Origin: Mariannaea sp. PMI_226
Taxonomy: Eukaryota; Ascomycota; Sordariomycetes; Hypocreales; Nectriaceae
DNA: 64,000 nucleotides
Reading direction: 5' to 3'
Assembly (NCBI GenBank): GCA_024336345.1
Contig: JANFOG010000016.1
Location: forward strand, 496,001-560,000
A program made the translations under genes and the position numbers. Each line of letters opens with the position of its first letter. Positions within the stretch are counted from its first letter, which is position 1. Positions 20,725-31,830 of this stretch are shown piece by piece. The notes under the pieces were generated by a model. It did not search any database. It worked only from the letters and a program-made list of their open reading frames with translations, and was not told the origin of the DNA.

Positions 20725-23721
20725 TTAAGCGGCGATACGAGCAGGCAGGTCCTCCATATCATCCATGACGCTTTCAGAATCGTCACTCTTGGGTTCAGCT
20801 CCCGCAGTGGTAGCGAGTCGGAACTTATTAGGTGTCTTCCTCTTGCGGAACCGCTCCTCATCAATCTCAGAGTTGTCCTCTGCAGTGGCGCTGGGCTGCT
20901 GCGTCAACGGCACGTCGCTGTCCTCGATGGGGTCTTGGGAAGGAGCCGCTGCTGCTGCTCGCTTTGAAGGTCTCTTTGGAGGAGCGGATCTGCGAGGAGC
21001 ACGTCCCCTGCCAGAGCCCTTCTTCGCCGAGCGAGTCGCCAAGGGAGGAGCTGGCTCGAGGGGTTCCGGTTCAGGCTCAGGTGTTTCAGCAGGTGGGAGG
21101 GGACTGACGGGTTCGACGGGCAGATCTGGTTGGATGGCCTCCTCAGGCACAGTCGGCTCAACAGGCAAGTCAGGCTGGATGTTCTCGTCCATGACTCCTC
21201 CGCTCTGTAGCATGTCCATGCCACTCAAATCACCTTGCTGGCCGTCGTCGCCCTCGACATCGGAATTACCAACGTACTCCTCACTAACAAAGTTGTTGTT
21301 CCCGTTTTGATGTGCTGCGCCCTTCGTTATAGTTGGAGGCGGTAGAGCTCCGAAGAATGCCATCTCCTGGCTGTCATTAAACCGAGCATCACTGACATCA
21401 GGGAGCTCCCCTTGTTGATTGTACTGGTCCAACAGGTAGGTGGCGCAGTCGCGGACAGTTTTTCGTTCCCATCCGGGAATAGTCTGCTTCAGGCGATGCC
21501 AAAGAAGCATCTGTGTCAAGCGATGCCAGCTGTTGCGGAATTGCTTGTCAACTAGTCTCTGCCAAGGAATCTTCGCATCTTCCGAAACAGATGTGCCATT
21601 GATGGCCATGACAAGACGGTATCGCTCTTCATCAGGCATATCAGCAATCTGGCGGCGAGCCTTCTCCAGACGGAACGAGATTGGAGCATCGGGCTGCGTT
21701 GAGGCAAGCTTGTCTCTGCCATGTGTCTTGATGTTCAATGCCTTCCACTTCGTAATGCACTGCAGACGACTGCGGGTTCGTAGCATACGCTCACTGACGT
21801 TCTGCCAGTCGATAAGCTCCTCGTAGGGCTTTTTAAGGAGTTCTCGGCTCGGGTCTATCCTGCGCAGCTCATCAATGGCACCCATTGCTTCCATGACGTA
21901 CTGTGTCAGGTTGCCTTCCTCCTTCTCATCCCAAGCATCCTTACGCTGAGCATCACCGCAAACAATATAGTTGCGGTAACGATCACGAAGATCTTCAGGG
22001 TGGCGGTTGATGATGCCGGCGATCTTGGACCACTTGGTACCGTGGATTTCGATGAGGTCACGAAGTTCGGCATCTTGCTCTGGCGTCCAAGTACCGCGAG
22101 CGACGAAGTTGTGGAACTTCTTGCGGGTGGTGTTAATAATCTTTTGTCTGTGTCGATCAGGACAAGCTGAGAAGAGCTCGGCCCAGAAAGCCTTGTTTTC
22201 CTCTCCTGCAGTTGTTCCTCCTGGGGCGTGGATGAGAGCATTGACTTGAAACTGAGTCATGCCATTTTCTGAACGGTACTTTTCAACAGCTATCGCGATG
22301 CGGCTCAACTCATCATCGCTAAATCGCCCTTGAACGTAACCGGCCATTCGCTCGTTTCGCTTCGCTCGACCCCCTGTGCCATCGTCCTCGTCGTCTTGCG
22401 CAAATTCAGCGTCAAGCGCCCTATTTGCCTCCGATTTCCGTCGATTTGAAGCCTTCTTGGTTCGATTTCTTTTCTTTGGAGAAATAGCTGATGGAGATGG
22501 CATATCGGCAAGGTCTGCCTCGTTTCCACTTAATGGGGGTTCTTCATAGTATGTAGGTTTCGCCTTCTTTGCTCTGGCTGGTCGGGCCCGCTTAGAAGTG
22601 CTGCTTGGAGGGTTCGCTGCCTTTATTGGGCTTCCAGGTACGTCATAAACGTCGGTCTCACTCTGACCTTGGCCATTGATACTTGACCCCAAAGCTTCTT
22701 TGGCAATGCTCTCCATTTCGAGTCTTCCTCCAACGTCATCAGCAACTCCAGATCCGTTAACGTGGGCGTCATTTCCAAGATCGTTGTCAGTGAACGCGTT
22801 CTCGGCTTGTTCTGCATTTGGCTGGGAGTCAACGTCCATAGCGTTGACATTGGCACTTGGAGCAGCATCATCTTCCTCCAACTGTGCCTCGTGGCTCTCT
22901 GAAAGAGCATCGCTTGGTGAGGCCTGACTGTGGGCTCGTTCGTGATATGGTATATCATGTCCTAACTCTTGTGACGCCTCCATGGCCTGGTCATGATACT
23001 TCTTCTTCTTCCGTCGCTTTCCCTCTGCGTCATCGGTCGCCTTGCGCTTGCGCTTGGTGGACATGGCTGACTCGGCAACCACTTCCGTCGGTAGGTTATT
23101 AGAAGCGCCATCGTCTTGATCATCTGGTCCAGTGGTCGGGAGGCTATCCGGAATCTCAGTGGAAGGTGCAGATTTTCGCTTTGATCGCTTGGACTTGTGA
23201 GAAGGCTCGTCGTCTGCGGATGCGAGTGATTCGCCTGGTAGGGACTCTTTATTCTTGCGCTCCTTTTTGTCGCGTTTTGACTTCTTGTGTGAGGGCGGTG
23301 GCATATCATCCATAACCGCCTCGGGTGCCATGCTGCCATGGTCGAACGTTGTATTCATCTGGGAGGAGAAGGGAGCTTCGGTAGCGTTGCTGTCGAACAT
23401 CTCGAGAGCTCCAAAATCCTCCTCGTCCTCTACAGGTTCGTCATCAACTTGGCCATCGTGTTCGAGGCTATCTAGTGCCTCGGCGCCATCAATTGACCGT
23501 TCCTCGGGGTCCATATTGGCCTGTGAGACGTGATGCGACCCGTTTGGTTGCTCGTCGCGTTCGTGAGAGGGAGGTTCCTTGTCCTGTTCGTCGGCGTGTT
23601 TGTTGGGCTGCAAGGAGGCACTGCTGTCGGTCTCGGGTTTTTCAGGACCGTCCTGGGAGCGCGCCAGGAACCAAAGAGACGAGGCAAGGCGAAAATCCGG
23701 CCACTTGCTAGCCTCTGGCAT
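20725..23721 (-). CDS. reb1: Reb1/TTF1-type Myb DNA-binding protein
   Basis: An uninterrupted frame from the ATG at 23721 encodes 998 residues; the frame is open further upstream but only from a TTG. The N-terminal half is acidic, with Lys/Arg clusters that look like nuclear localisation signals (SKRKRKATD, GKRRKKKKYH, SPKKRNRTKKASNRRK). From about residue 460 comes a helical region and then a clear Myb/SANT repeat (RGTWTPEQDAELRDLIEIHG, with WSKIAGIINRHPEDLRDRYRNY) at about 540-583. Further Myb-like repeats lie at about 590-670 and 690-765. This order matches Reb1 of yeasts and mammalian TTF1, which bind rDNA terminators, arrest replication forks and terminate Pol I transcription. The C-terminal 200 residues are Pro/Glu-rich and basic. 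Assignment to the Reb1/TTF1 family is good; whether it acts at rDNA or as a general regulator is inference. Confidence 0.85.
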   Translation of the reverse strand: MPEASKWPDFRLASSLWFLARSQDGPEKPETDSSASLQPNKHADEQDKEPPSHERDEQPNGSHHVSQANMDPEERSIDGAEALDSLEHDGQVDDEPVEDEEDFGALEMFDSNATEAPFSSQMNTTFDHGSMAPEAVMDDMPPPSHKKSKRDKKERKNKESLPGESLASADDEPSHKSKRSKRKSAPSTEIPDSLPTTGPDDQDDGASNNLPTEVVAESAMSTKRKRKATDDAEGKRRKKKKYHDQAMEASQELGHDIPYHERAHSQASPSDALSESHEAQLEEDDAAPSANVNAMDVDSQPNAEQAENAFTDNDLGNDAHVNGSGVADDVGGRLEMESIAKEALGSSINGQGQSETDVYDVPGSPIKAANPPSSTSKRARPARAKKAKPTYYEEPPLSGNEADLADMPSPSAISPKKRNRTKKASNRRKSEANRALDAEFAQDDEDDGTGGRAKRNERMAGYVQGRFSDDELSRIAIAVEKYRSENGMTQFQVNALIHAPGGTTAGEENKAFWAELFSACPDRHRQKIINTTRKKFHNFVARGTWTPEQDAELRDLIEIHGTKWSKIAGIINRHPEDLRDRYRNYIVCGDAQRKDAWDEKEEGNLTQYVMEAMGAIDELRRIDPSRELLKKPYEELIDWQNVSERMLRTRSRLQCITKWKALNIKTHGRDKLASTQPDAPISFRLEKARRQIADMPDEERYRLVMAINGTSVSEDAKIPWQRLVDKQFRNSWHRLTQMLLWHRLKQTIPGWERKTVRDCATYLLDQYNQQGELPDVSDARFNDSQEMAFFGALPPPTITKGAAHQNGNNNFVSEEYVGNSDVEGDDGQQGDLSGMDMLQSGGVMDENIQPDLPVEPTVPEEAIQPDLPVEPVSPLPPAETPEPEPEPLEPAPPLATRSAKKGSGRGRAPRRSAPPKRPSKRAAAAAPSQDPIEDSDVPLTQQPSATAEDNSEIDEERFRKRKTPNKFRLATTAGAEPKSDDSESVMDDMEDLPARIAA

Positions 23722-24385
23722 CGATAAGATGGAGTCGCGGATGTAGACTGTCAAAAAAGTTGGATATGTGTAGGGTAAGGAGACTCGAGATCGTGTGGGG
23801 CCTTGGGAGAGAAAAACTGGCAGCACGCGTTGATCAGAGGATGACAATGAGCTCCCCCTTGCTCTTGCTCCAACGTTCGCGCTACGTGCGCTGGGGGATT
23901 TATGCCTTACCCATAAGGCACCAAATTTGGTTGAATAAGGTATCCATCGGACCTAGCTTGAGGAATGTCTAATGGCCTGGAAAGCATGTTTCTCATTTTA
24001 TTTCATGTGATTTATGTATCATTTGTTGAAACAAAGGAAATTCTAATTTTAATTGTACAGACTAATAACGAGCGCTATTTCATACAAGAGTTCAAGGAAA
24101 TCTGAGGAGTCAGTTGTTTTGTACTGGCCACTTCCCGTGCCATAATTCATCCCTCCGCAACCATCCCAGCTCGTTGCCCTGCCCTCCTGTCAAAATAATG
24201 TACCAAACCTGGGGATCATCCTGCAAACAAAACCGAGAGAAAAGGCCTTACTTACGGCAGGCCTAGGCATGCAATCATTCCAACACATCAACGTCCAGAA
24301 AGTAGCCCCCAAAATAAAACAAAAACAAAACCATAAATGAAATAAATGAATGAATGAATGAATGAATGAATGGATGGATGGATGA
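23722..24385. other. intergenic; 5' flank of the Reb1-like gene
   Basis: No gene seen. The stretch separates two minus-strand genes and must hold the Reb1-like promoter and the AAA ATPase 3' end. The (GAAT)n/(GATG)n microsatellite at 24340-24384 lies directly next to the AAA ATPase stop codon. Confidence 0.55.
24340..24384. repeat. GAAT then GATG tetranucleotide array
   Basis: About eight AATG/GAAT units pass into three GATG units and end at the stop codon of the minus-strand AAA ATPase gene (stop at 24386-24388), so the array is in its 3' untranslated region. Confidence 0.9.
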
Positions 24386-25884
24386 TTAGTCATCGTCTTC
24401 AGGCTGCTCGTTCTCCTGCAATCGTACCGTGATGCCCTTCAATGTTTTCTCAATCTCATATTGGCCACCGAGCACGAGATCCTTGGCGACTAGTTCCCGA
24501 GTTCGGCCCAAACTCTCGATATCTGAAATTCTCTGAATCGTGCCTTCCAAATGCTTCTCGAAGCGAGGCTCGGCGCAGATCTCTTTGAAGGCAAGGTGCA
24601 TCGGGACACTGCTTGCTCGCACCGCCGCGTTGCTCGTTATGCTGAAAAGGTTCAGGCTATCAAGTTTTCTGATAAAGTCACACCGAGTCATGATCTCCTG
24701 AGCAATGTGGAAAGGATAGGTGGGCAGAAGATGGCCAAGAACGTCGTCGTAGGTTGGCGAATCTTGATCCTTGTCGACAAGAGCTTTTGCCAAAACCATG
24801 GCACCAGACTAGTTAATCAGGCGTTAGTATTCATTGCAAATTGTCAGGGTTGTGGAGTTCAGCTCACCGCCCACTTCTGTTGGTCCATGACATCGTCATC
24901 CATCTCCATACCCAAGATCCAGCATTGGTTGAGGAACCATTGCTTCTCGATTTCCTTGATGCTGTCACAGGTTCGTAGCATATCCTTGCTCTTGGCGACC
25001 CTATTAAGGAAGCTGAGGCGACCTCCGACCCTATCATAAACTGCCTCGAGCAGTTCAGGTGGTGACTTCTCACCAAAGTATCTCAATCGGTAACGCTGCA
25101 AAGCAGAAATTGCTTGTGCTTTGGGGAGATCCACAACAGACATAACTTCCATTCTGGTTGCAAGCTGCTTGAAGCGTTCATATACCCAATAATCGTCTGA
25201 ATTGAAGACCATGGTTACCAGGTTTGCGGCAGCCCACTGCTCGGCACGCTGCTGGAGAAGCTCAATCAAGTCTCGCCCATCCTCGTCATCACGGAGTAGA
25301 TGCATCTGGTTAACAATAACCACAAGAGGTTTTCCTCTCTCCCGTCTCTTCTGCATAGCCACCTTCTCCAGCTTGTTGAGGGCACGCTCAATATCCAGCA
25401 ATGCGGTAGATTCTCGAGGGCCTCGTTCGCTGAAGTACCCGCCGATATAATCTTCATGATACTCGTAGTCCAAAGCCTTGCCCAGACGGATTCTAAAAAT
25501 CTCTAAGTCGGCATGTGCCTCGAACATGGCGACGCCATCACCATTGATCTTTCGCATCGCCTCAATGAGCATGCTACTCTTACCACAGCCCTTATCGCCA
25601 ACAAGGAGATGGTAATGCCCGACATCTCGACCATGAACAATGGCATCTACACGAGCTTGCTCGTTCCGGACGATCCAATGCTCACCAGTACTGCTGCCAG
25701 AGTATCGAGGAATGTCTTTGCCAATCGTAGCAAGGTCCAGAACCGGATCGCCCGGTTCAAAAGCGTGTGTCATTTTTTGGAGAACGATCCTTTTGTAGCT
25801 TTTGTGATAAAGGTACCCAGCGGCCGTAAAACCAAGAGCCAAAACTACGATGGATGCGAAGGTCGTTGCTGCCGACTCGCCCAT
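24386..25884 (-). CDS. membrane-anchored AAA-family P-loop ATPase
   Basis: Two exons, 25884-24868 and 24808-24386, with a 59-base intron (GTGAGC, branch ACTAAC, CTAG), both phase 0, give 479 residues. An N-terminal hydrophobic helix (about residues 8-27) followed by basic residues (HKSYKR) suggests a membrane anchor, possibly mitochondrial or ER. Walker A is GDKGCGKSS at about 96-104. The Walker B strand PLVVIVNQMHLL (about 186-197) has Asn-Gln where the family normally has Asp-Glu. A sensor-like strand, NLVTMVFNSDD, follows. The C-terminal part is helical, resembling a winged-helix lid, and ends in an acidic tail (ENEQPEDDD). The family resembles Orc1-like AAA proteins of unknown role in filamentous fungi. 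A TATATAAG box lies 2 bases before the first ATG, so the true start could be Met38, which would remove the anchor. Confidence 0.82.
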
Positions 25885-27967
25885 CTTATATAGCAGAGAC
25901 GGCTCTGATGATGATTTTGACCCATTATTCTCTTTTCCATTCCCGTGTGTTGCTTTTTCTGCGCAGGCATCTCAAGTTAGCCAAGCTGGTCCTACAGATT
26001 TGCACGATGACATGATTCATGTGGAATAGGGGGTAATGCGCCGCCCCAGGGATGCCGTTGGGTAACGCGTGGAATTGTTCTCTCGTGTTTGGTCAAAAGA
26101 GACTTCTCTTCGTCTTAAATATAAAATCAACCCCCCACGAGGCCGAATTCAGGCATCTTTCAGCATCCAACTCGTTCTCCAGAACGTGCCATACGTAGGT
26201 ATGGAGGCGACCGCAAGTGTAGCTCAACATGTTTGGAGGGGCTGCAGGAGAATTTTGAGAGAATATGCAATAATGACTGTCCAGCCAGTCAATCAAAATC
26301 AGTGAACGTACCGTTCTCTTTAGCGGTCTGAGAGGAGGATCGAAGACCTGGAGCCAGATGTCTTGGCCCCCAATTGCAGGTTTGCAACTGATGCGGATGT
26401 CGCATATTGTGGCGGCCCAATTGGGCGAGTCGGAGGGCGGTGCGCCCAGAATTGCGCAGTATCATGATCGTTGGCGTAGCAAAGGATAGTATGGGTTACC
26501 TACGAGAGGTGAAAGAAGGACAGAAGTGAAATGACAAATGAAACAAAAAGGAGTCCCAACCGCGCAAGTTAGATGAGGCACTCAATACCGTCTAGGAGCG
26601 GGGTGAGGCCACGAGTCATCAAGAAAGGGAGTGAATGAAGAGCAGCAAAACTGACCATCGACGGAGCAATGAGTTGAGCTGACAAGTTGACCCTTCTACA
26701 GCTTCCAATCCAAAATAGGCTTGGTGAAATGAATTGGTCCCGATGAGACGGTCCTGTCACCCACAGTCTTCAGCAGGAGAGGTCCGCTAATGTCACAGCT
26801 CAGCGCCCACTGGAGGGGTGAATGTGGCCCCTGGCTCCACTGAATAAACATTTATTGCAGTGGTGTTTCGAACACACGTCGCTCTGCATGCATGCTAGTA
26901 ATTTTTTTTTGGCCTTTTCAAATACACGTAAAGCTCCTTTGGTCGTAAATGAGTTTAAGCCCAATAGAGCCTGATGTGGTCCCAAAACGTACCTATGTAG
27001 CTTGGTAACTAACGAATACAGTATTTCAAGCTTAATAAAATTCAATTGAAGGAGAGGCAGAATTTGTTATTTGCCCGAAGTAAGCTGATAGAACAACGCA
27101 TTGTGGGTATGTTGTGAGGCCTCCTTGTGATGAATAAGCCGCCGATAATGGGCCACGATTGAATGTTCTACATTGATTACGGCACCAATTGCCTATATTG
27201 GCAGGTACGTGCCTCTCATTTCTGTTAAGCTCGTTTTTTCAATTTAATTTTTGGACCTCCATCACTTGGATGCATTACGATTCGGTGAGATATCATGTCT
27301 CACGTGACAACTCATATTCGCCCTATCATCTCCTCTCCTCGCTCATCATTGAGTTGAAGGAGAAGTAATTGCTTCGAGAACTCCATGATAAATACCTAAT
27401 ATACCTCTGATTATAGGTATTCTAGGGCACAATACAGCTTAGAGAGGAATATAATTCATCTGTAGTGTTTGTTCCCCAGCACTACCCATTCTGAATTGAC
27501 ATTGGTCCTTCAGCTTGAATTCTATTGATTGCGCACTCCTTGAGGATCCCACGTCGTCGGCAAACCTTTATTGAAACTCCATCTCATTATTTGATAACCT
27601 CTAGGTAATCTTCCCGTCCTTATGGTTTGTTCGATGTGACGGACAGTACCTTGAACAAGGTACCTACACAAGGTACCTTACTTACCTCACTTCTAAACGG
27701 TGCCGATAAACTCGAGCCAGTTTAAGGCAAGTAATCGATTGCTGCACAGTCTCACTCGCCCTCACCACCTACACACCTCCCCAACTTCGTGTACCCATCG
27801 CAAAATCGTTTCCTTCTAATTCACACGCTTTGGGCATCTTTCTTCTCCCTTTTCTTTCTCTCGCTTGGACCGATCTCAGCGACCGACAATAAACCTGCCA
27901 ACTACCTGCACCGCCATCCTTTCTTTTGTTGTCGACGTACCAGCTTCCAGTTTCCTTTTCAAGCTTC
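25885..27967. other. intergenic between divergent genes
   Basis: Divergent promoter region between the AAA ATPase (-) and the TAG-interrupted gene (+). It has inverted repeats at 27391-27421 and 27646-27663, and a CT-rich leader (27820-27960) before the ATG at 27968. No gene with an ATG and coding-like composition was found. Confidence 0.55.
27646..27679. repeat. GTACCTTG inverted repeat with a third half-site
   Basis: GTACCTTG, two bases, then CAAGGTAC form a perfect 8-base-arm inverted repeat (27646-27663). A third copy, CAAGGTACCTT, lies at 27669-27679. It is about 300 bases upstream of the ATG at 27968, where a dimeric regulator site could be expected. Confidence 0.8.
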
Positions 27968-30900
27968 ATGCCGCCTTTCGCTGCTGAGCTAGAGGCATGG
28001 TGGCTTGGCCCCGGGTTCGAAGCAATTCAACATCTGATCCATCCTGAACAGAGTGCTACTAAGCCTCAAGAATGTGGCTTCGACCAGGATATTCGGTGTC
28101 GCCTCTGCGCATTCGACAACGACCGATCGCTTCAGGCAGACCTTGAGAGGGCCTGGCCGGCTATTCGAGCCGCCCGAGGCATCAACTATTTCGCCAATTT
28201 CCGAAAGAACTTCAAGGAAGCATCTCAGAACATCTTCAAACGTACAGAAGATGGAGGCATGAGTTTATGCCGAGTCATGGAAGGCCTTGGGTACCTCGAT
28301 GCGATGGAGCTCCATCGCTTCCAACTTTTGGAAGCCCTGCACCGCGCGACGTCAAATTCAGCATTCGAAGACCCGCGACTTGAAGCCATCCAAGAACTCG
28401 ACCGACAGGCTGTGATTCACTACAGACATTTCCATCTGGGCCTTAGGACCTGCGTAAGTCCTCATTTGATGACTGGTCCACTGGCAAAACAAGCTCACAC
28501 AAAGCACTGCAGGTGCTAATAGACAATCTTTCCCAACTCCGTGGTGAGGCAGACCGGATCCCAAGAACAATGGCTCTACTGAACGCCATTTTCCCACCGA
28601 TCATCTTTCTTGAGAGTGAAGAAGATAGCGATTTGACTCCTTACTCCGCCGGTCTTCTTGACAGCATTCGCTTCTCAGTCTTCCAGCACCTCATGAGCGA
28701 CGAGCCATTCTCTAATCACCGCCAGCAAGCGATCAAGATGAAACTGCTTGGGTGGTGTGATATTCCTGGTTATGACCAGTCTCGTGAGTCTCTTCTTCGC
28801 TATTTCGAAGAAGTAAAAAAACTGGAAGAACTTTGTTTGGCCGTTATCCATGCATCTGAGAGACGAAGCATCACACCTCTACGAGCATCTATCGAGTCCT
28901 CTAAGATTTCACATGGGGATAGCTTAACCACTCTCGAGTCAACTAGCACCTGCACAAGCAAGACTTACCCGGAAACTACTATGAGAACTGATTTCTCATT
29001 CGAATCTCATTGCTCTTCCTCGGTCGCCACGCCGGCATCCCCATCCCCCCTTGCACTTTTGGCTTCAGACGTGCTGCTTCATGGAATGCCTGGTCGAGAA
29101 ATCTCAGCCGCCAAAACTGATGGGGCCGCTCTTCGTCGCGAACTTAACGTATCCCCAGTCCTTTCTTACCCAGCTGATCTCTCTAGCACGGAGTTTTATC
29201 AACATCCCCTTGCTAAGGAGCTTAATATGACACCTCTTGGAATGTCAATGCTGGGACTATTGGTTCCGAAAGAAATCAAGAGTCGAGATTTCTAGTACGA
29301 CCTCGACGACGACGACGACGACGACGAATCGGAACCTGAAAAATCGCCCAGCCCCAGTCCAAAGAGTCCTGGTAAGGGATGGCGACGTCGTCAGATGAGG
29401 GAGGACATACCACCTGTGCCTCCATTACCACCAATCCCGGAGCAATTTCCGACAGATTTGACGCCAAGATTCTTTTCGAAGATCTTAAAGAAGATGCGTT
29501 CTAGGCAGGACATTGGAGAAGCTGTCAAACTAGAAGACGCGTTTGGCTCACTCAGATCTAGTAGCAGACATCGCTTCACGTCATCCAATCTGCATATCTC
29601 TAATCCAGAACTAATAATCGGGGCGAATCACCAGCACGCAGCGCAGAAACACTCTGATGGTGAAACAGCAGTTGTAACCCATCTTTCTGACCTTCAGGCA
29701 GGACATGGAGCGCCGCTGGAATATCAAATTGCAAAGCCACGACTGTCTCCAATGGAGTATGCGCGTCTATTTCTCATTGAGAAAGGCCTCTCAGACCGTG
29801 AGGGGCGCCCGTGTGAGCTTCCTAGGCCAGCAAAGAAGCTGTTTTGGACCCCTTTTTGGGAGAAGTTTCTGATTATCCCAGCGATACCGAATAGTATTCG
29901 ACGAGATTTTCATTGTCTAGAATTTTCAAAACACGCGCATCATACAAATTACAATCCATCAGCGCAAGTCGACTCCAGCACAGAGTCGATGATGGTAAGA
30001 GCAGGTTCACGAGACAAGGACTGGATACGTCTATCACTTCATCTTGGCGATCTGCCAACTCTTTTCACTACCGTATTGGACCCCCAATCTCCCGAATCGA
30101 AGGATAAGATCTCCGAATCTAATGATGGGACGCTGGAGGTTAAGACGAACGAGACAACAGACCTCAAATCAAATAAGCTGGTACAAAGCCTGCGTTCCCT
30201 CGATGAGGGACTTCCGATGCTTCCAAGCTCGTTGAACCAGGACGAAACTAGGAGCAAGGCTTCCAGTCTTATCCTGGATAGAGTCGAGCGTCATCAGCCA
30301 CATCAAGAGCCTATACACAATATTCTCAATTACAACGCCATGCGTAGTGACATGGACCTCCAGAGGGCCAAATGCAGAGGGGAACGGAGCAAGAATGGGG
30401 GAACTTCGTCACCTCTCTTACCACCTTACTCTGAGATCGGAGAGCTGGCAGGGGAGATGCAAACCCAAACGTTAACAACACCGAATAACCAGAAGACCCA
30501 AAGCTCAGAACACCAGAAACCACTAATATCCGCCTTTGAATTATCTCCTGTAAATCAAAGCACTCCTTTGTCCTGTCGCAAAGCTGTAATAGGCCCCGAA
30601 TCAAGCACCCCATTGGCTCATTTTCCCATATTCGCTCAGCCTTCAGCCCGCCTTACCCCCTCAAGATTGGTAAAGCGAATTGTCAAAGGTGCGGGCGGGC
30701 AGTTGCATCCTCACGACTCACTACGACCAAGGATAGTCCAGAGTCAGAGTGCCGAGCTTCCGTCAGCTTCATCAGCAGATATTTGGGGTTCTCTATCAGG
30801 CAATGTATACCCAAAGCCTCTTAATTTCGGCACGCGTGGCACTAAGCAGAAAGAATATAGAGATGACGGATCCTCTGACATTTTCAAGCAAGTACCTTTC

Positions 30901-31830
30901 TCAAGACCTGAAGATGAGAGCTGTAGTGGCGACTCATTTGATGTGGAGAACAGTCCCTCTGGGTTTACTCCCAATCGCCCTCGAGACCAGACCAACTCAT
31001 TAATGTCTAGATACTTGATCCTTCCTGATAGCACTCAAGAAGCCACAGATTATCGAGGTTCTAGGTACACCAATAATACTGCTAACCGAATATCAAACAT
31101 GAAACGGAGTGATGAGGTGGTATTTGAGGACAGCCTCCCCGCTCATCGACTGCAGCATACGCCATTTTCGACGCCTCCTTCGCCTTCTTCGGGGCTATTC
31201 AGAAGCCAAGTTTCATCTCAGCTCGGCCCTTCAACGCCCAAAACGCCCAACACACCCTCTCCACATTGGCAGCCTTTTCAAGATGATTGCCTTCAGCCAC
31301 CTGGATCGCGGTGGGATCGAGTCATGTACTTCAAAGGCAAGGCCGAGCAGGACGCAGCCCATGGCCTAATTGCACCTACGAGGCCTATTGTGCACAAATC
31401 GTCTTTATCCACAATAAGAAGTAAAGAGAGTGTCCGAAGTAGCATTAGGGCGCGTCAGAGCATGGAAAGTCTGATCAATTGGAGGACGTTCATCACCGAT
31501 GCCCCAGAGCCGCTTTTCTCCTGTTCATCCCCCCCTCCACCAGTTCCTCCATTGCCCAACCGTTCTCGCCTACCGTCGCTCTATTCGGTGGTAGAATCCG
31601 AAGCTACGGTGGCAGATGGAACACCTGCGCGCAAGGCAAAGAACCCTAAAGGACTCCAAGTCGAAACTCAAAAGCTGCGCAAATCAAGTAGAGAAGTGTT
31701 ACGAATGCGGACACCGAGCTCCGCGCCTCTCGTTGGGCTCCTCTCGACTCTAAAGAAGGATAGTAAGACGACGAGTTTTAGGGAAGAGGGCAACGATAAG
31801 CGAGCCGACGAAGTAGTGTCCAGACGGTGA
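27968..31830 (+). CDS. large protein of unknown function interrupted by one in-frame TAG
   Basis: Exon 1 is 27968-28453. A 59-base intron (28454-28512, GTAAGT...GCAG) is followed by a frame that stays open from 28513 to a TGA at 31830, apart from one TAG at 29293-29295. The part before the TAG gives 422 residues: a folded, helical region with Cys/Trp motifs (GFDQDIRCRLCAF) that I do not recognise, and a Ser/Thr-rich tail. After the TAG the same frame continues through an Asp7 run, a Pro-rich segment (PPVPPLPPIPEQ) and about 800 mostly disordered Ser/Pro-rich residues ending in a basic segment. The TAG could be the end of an intron (TTTCTAG is a good acceptor and 29149-29295 is 147 bases, phase 0, but its GTATCC donor is weak), a true nonsense mutation, stop readthrough, or a sequence error. 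With that intron the protein would be 1218 residues. No known domain was recognised. Confidence 0.7.
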
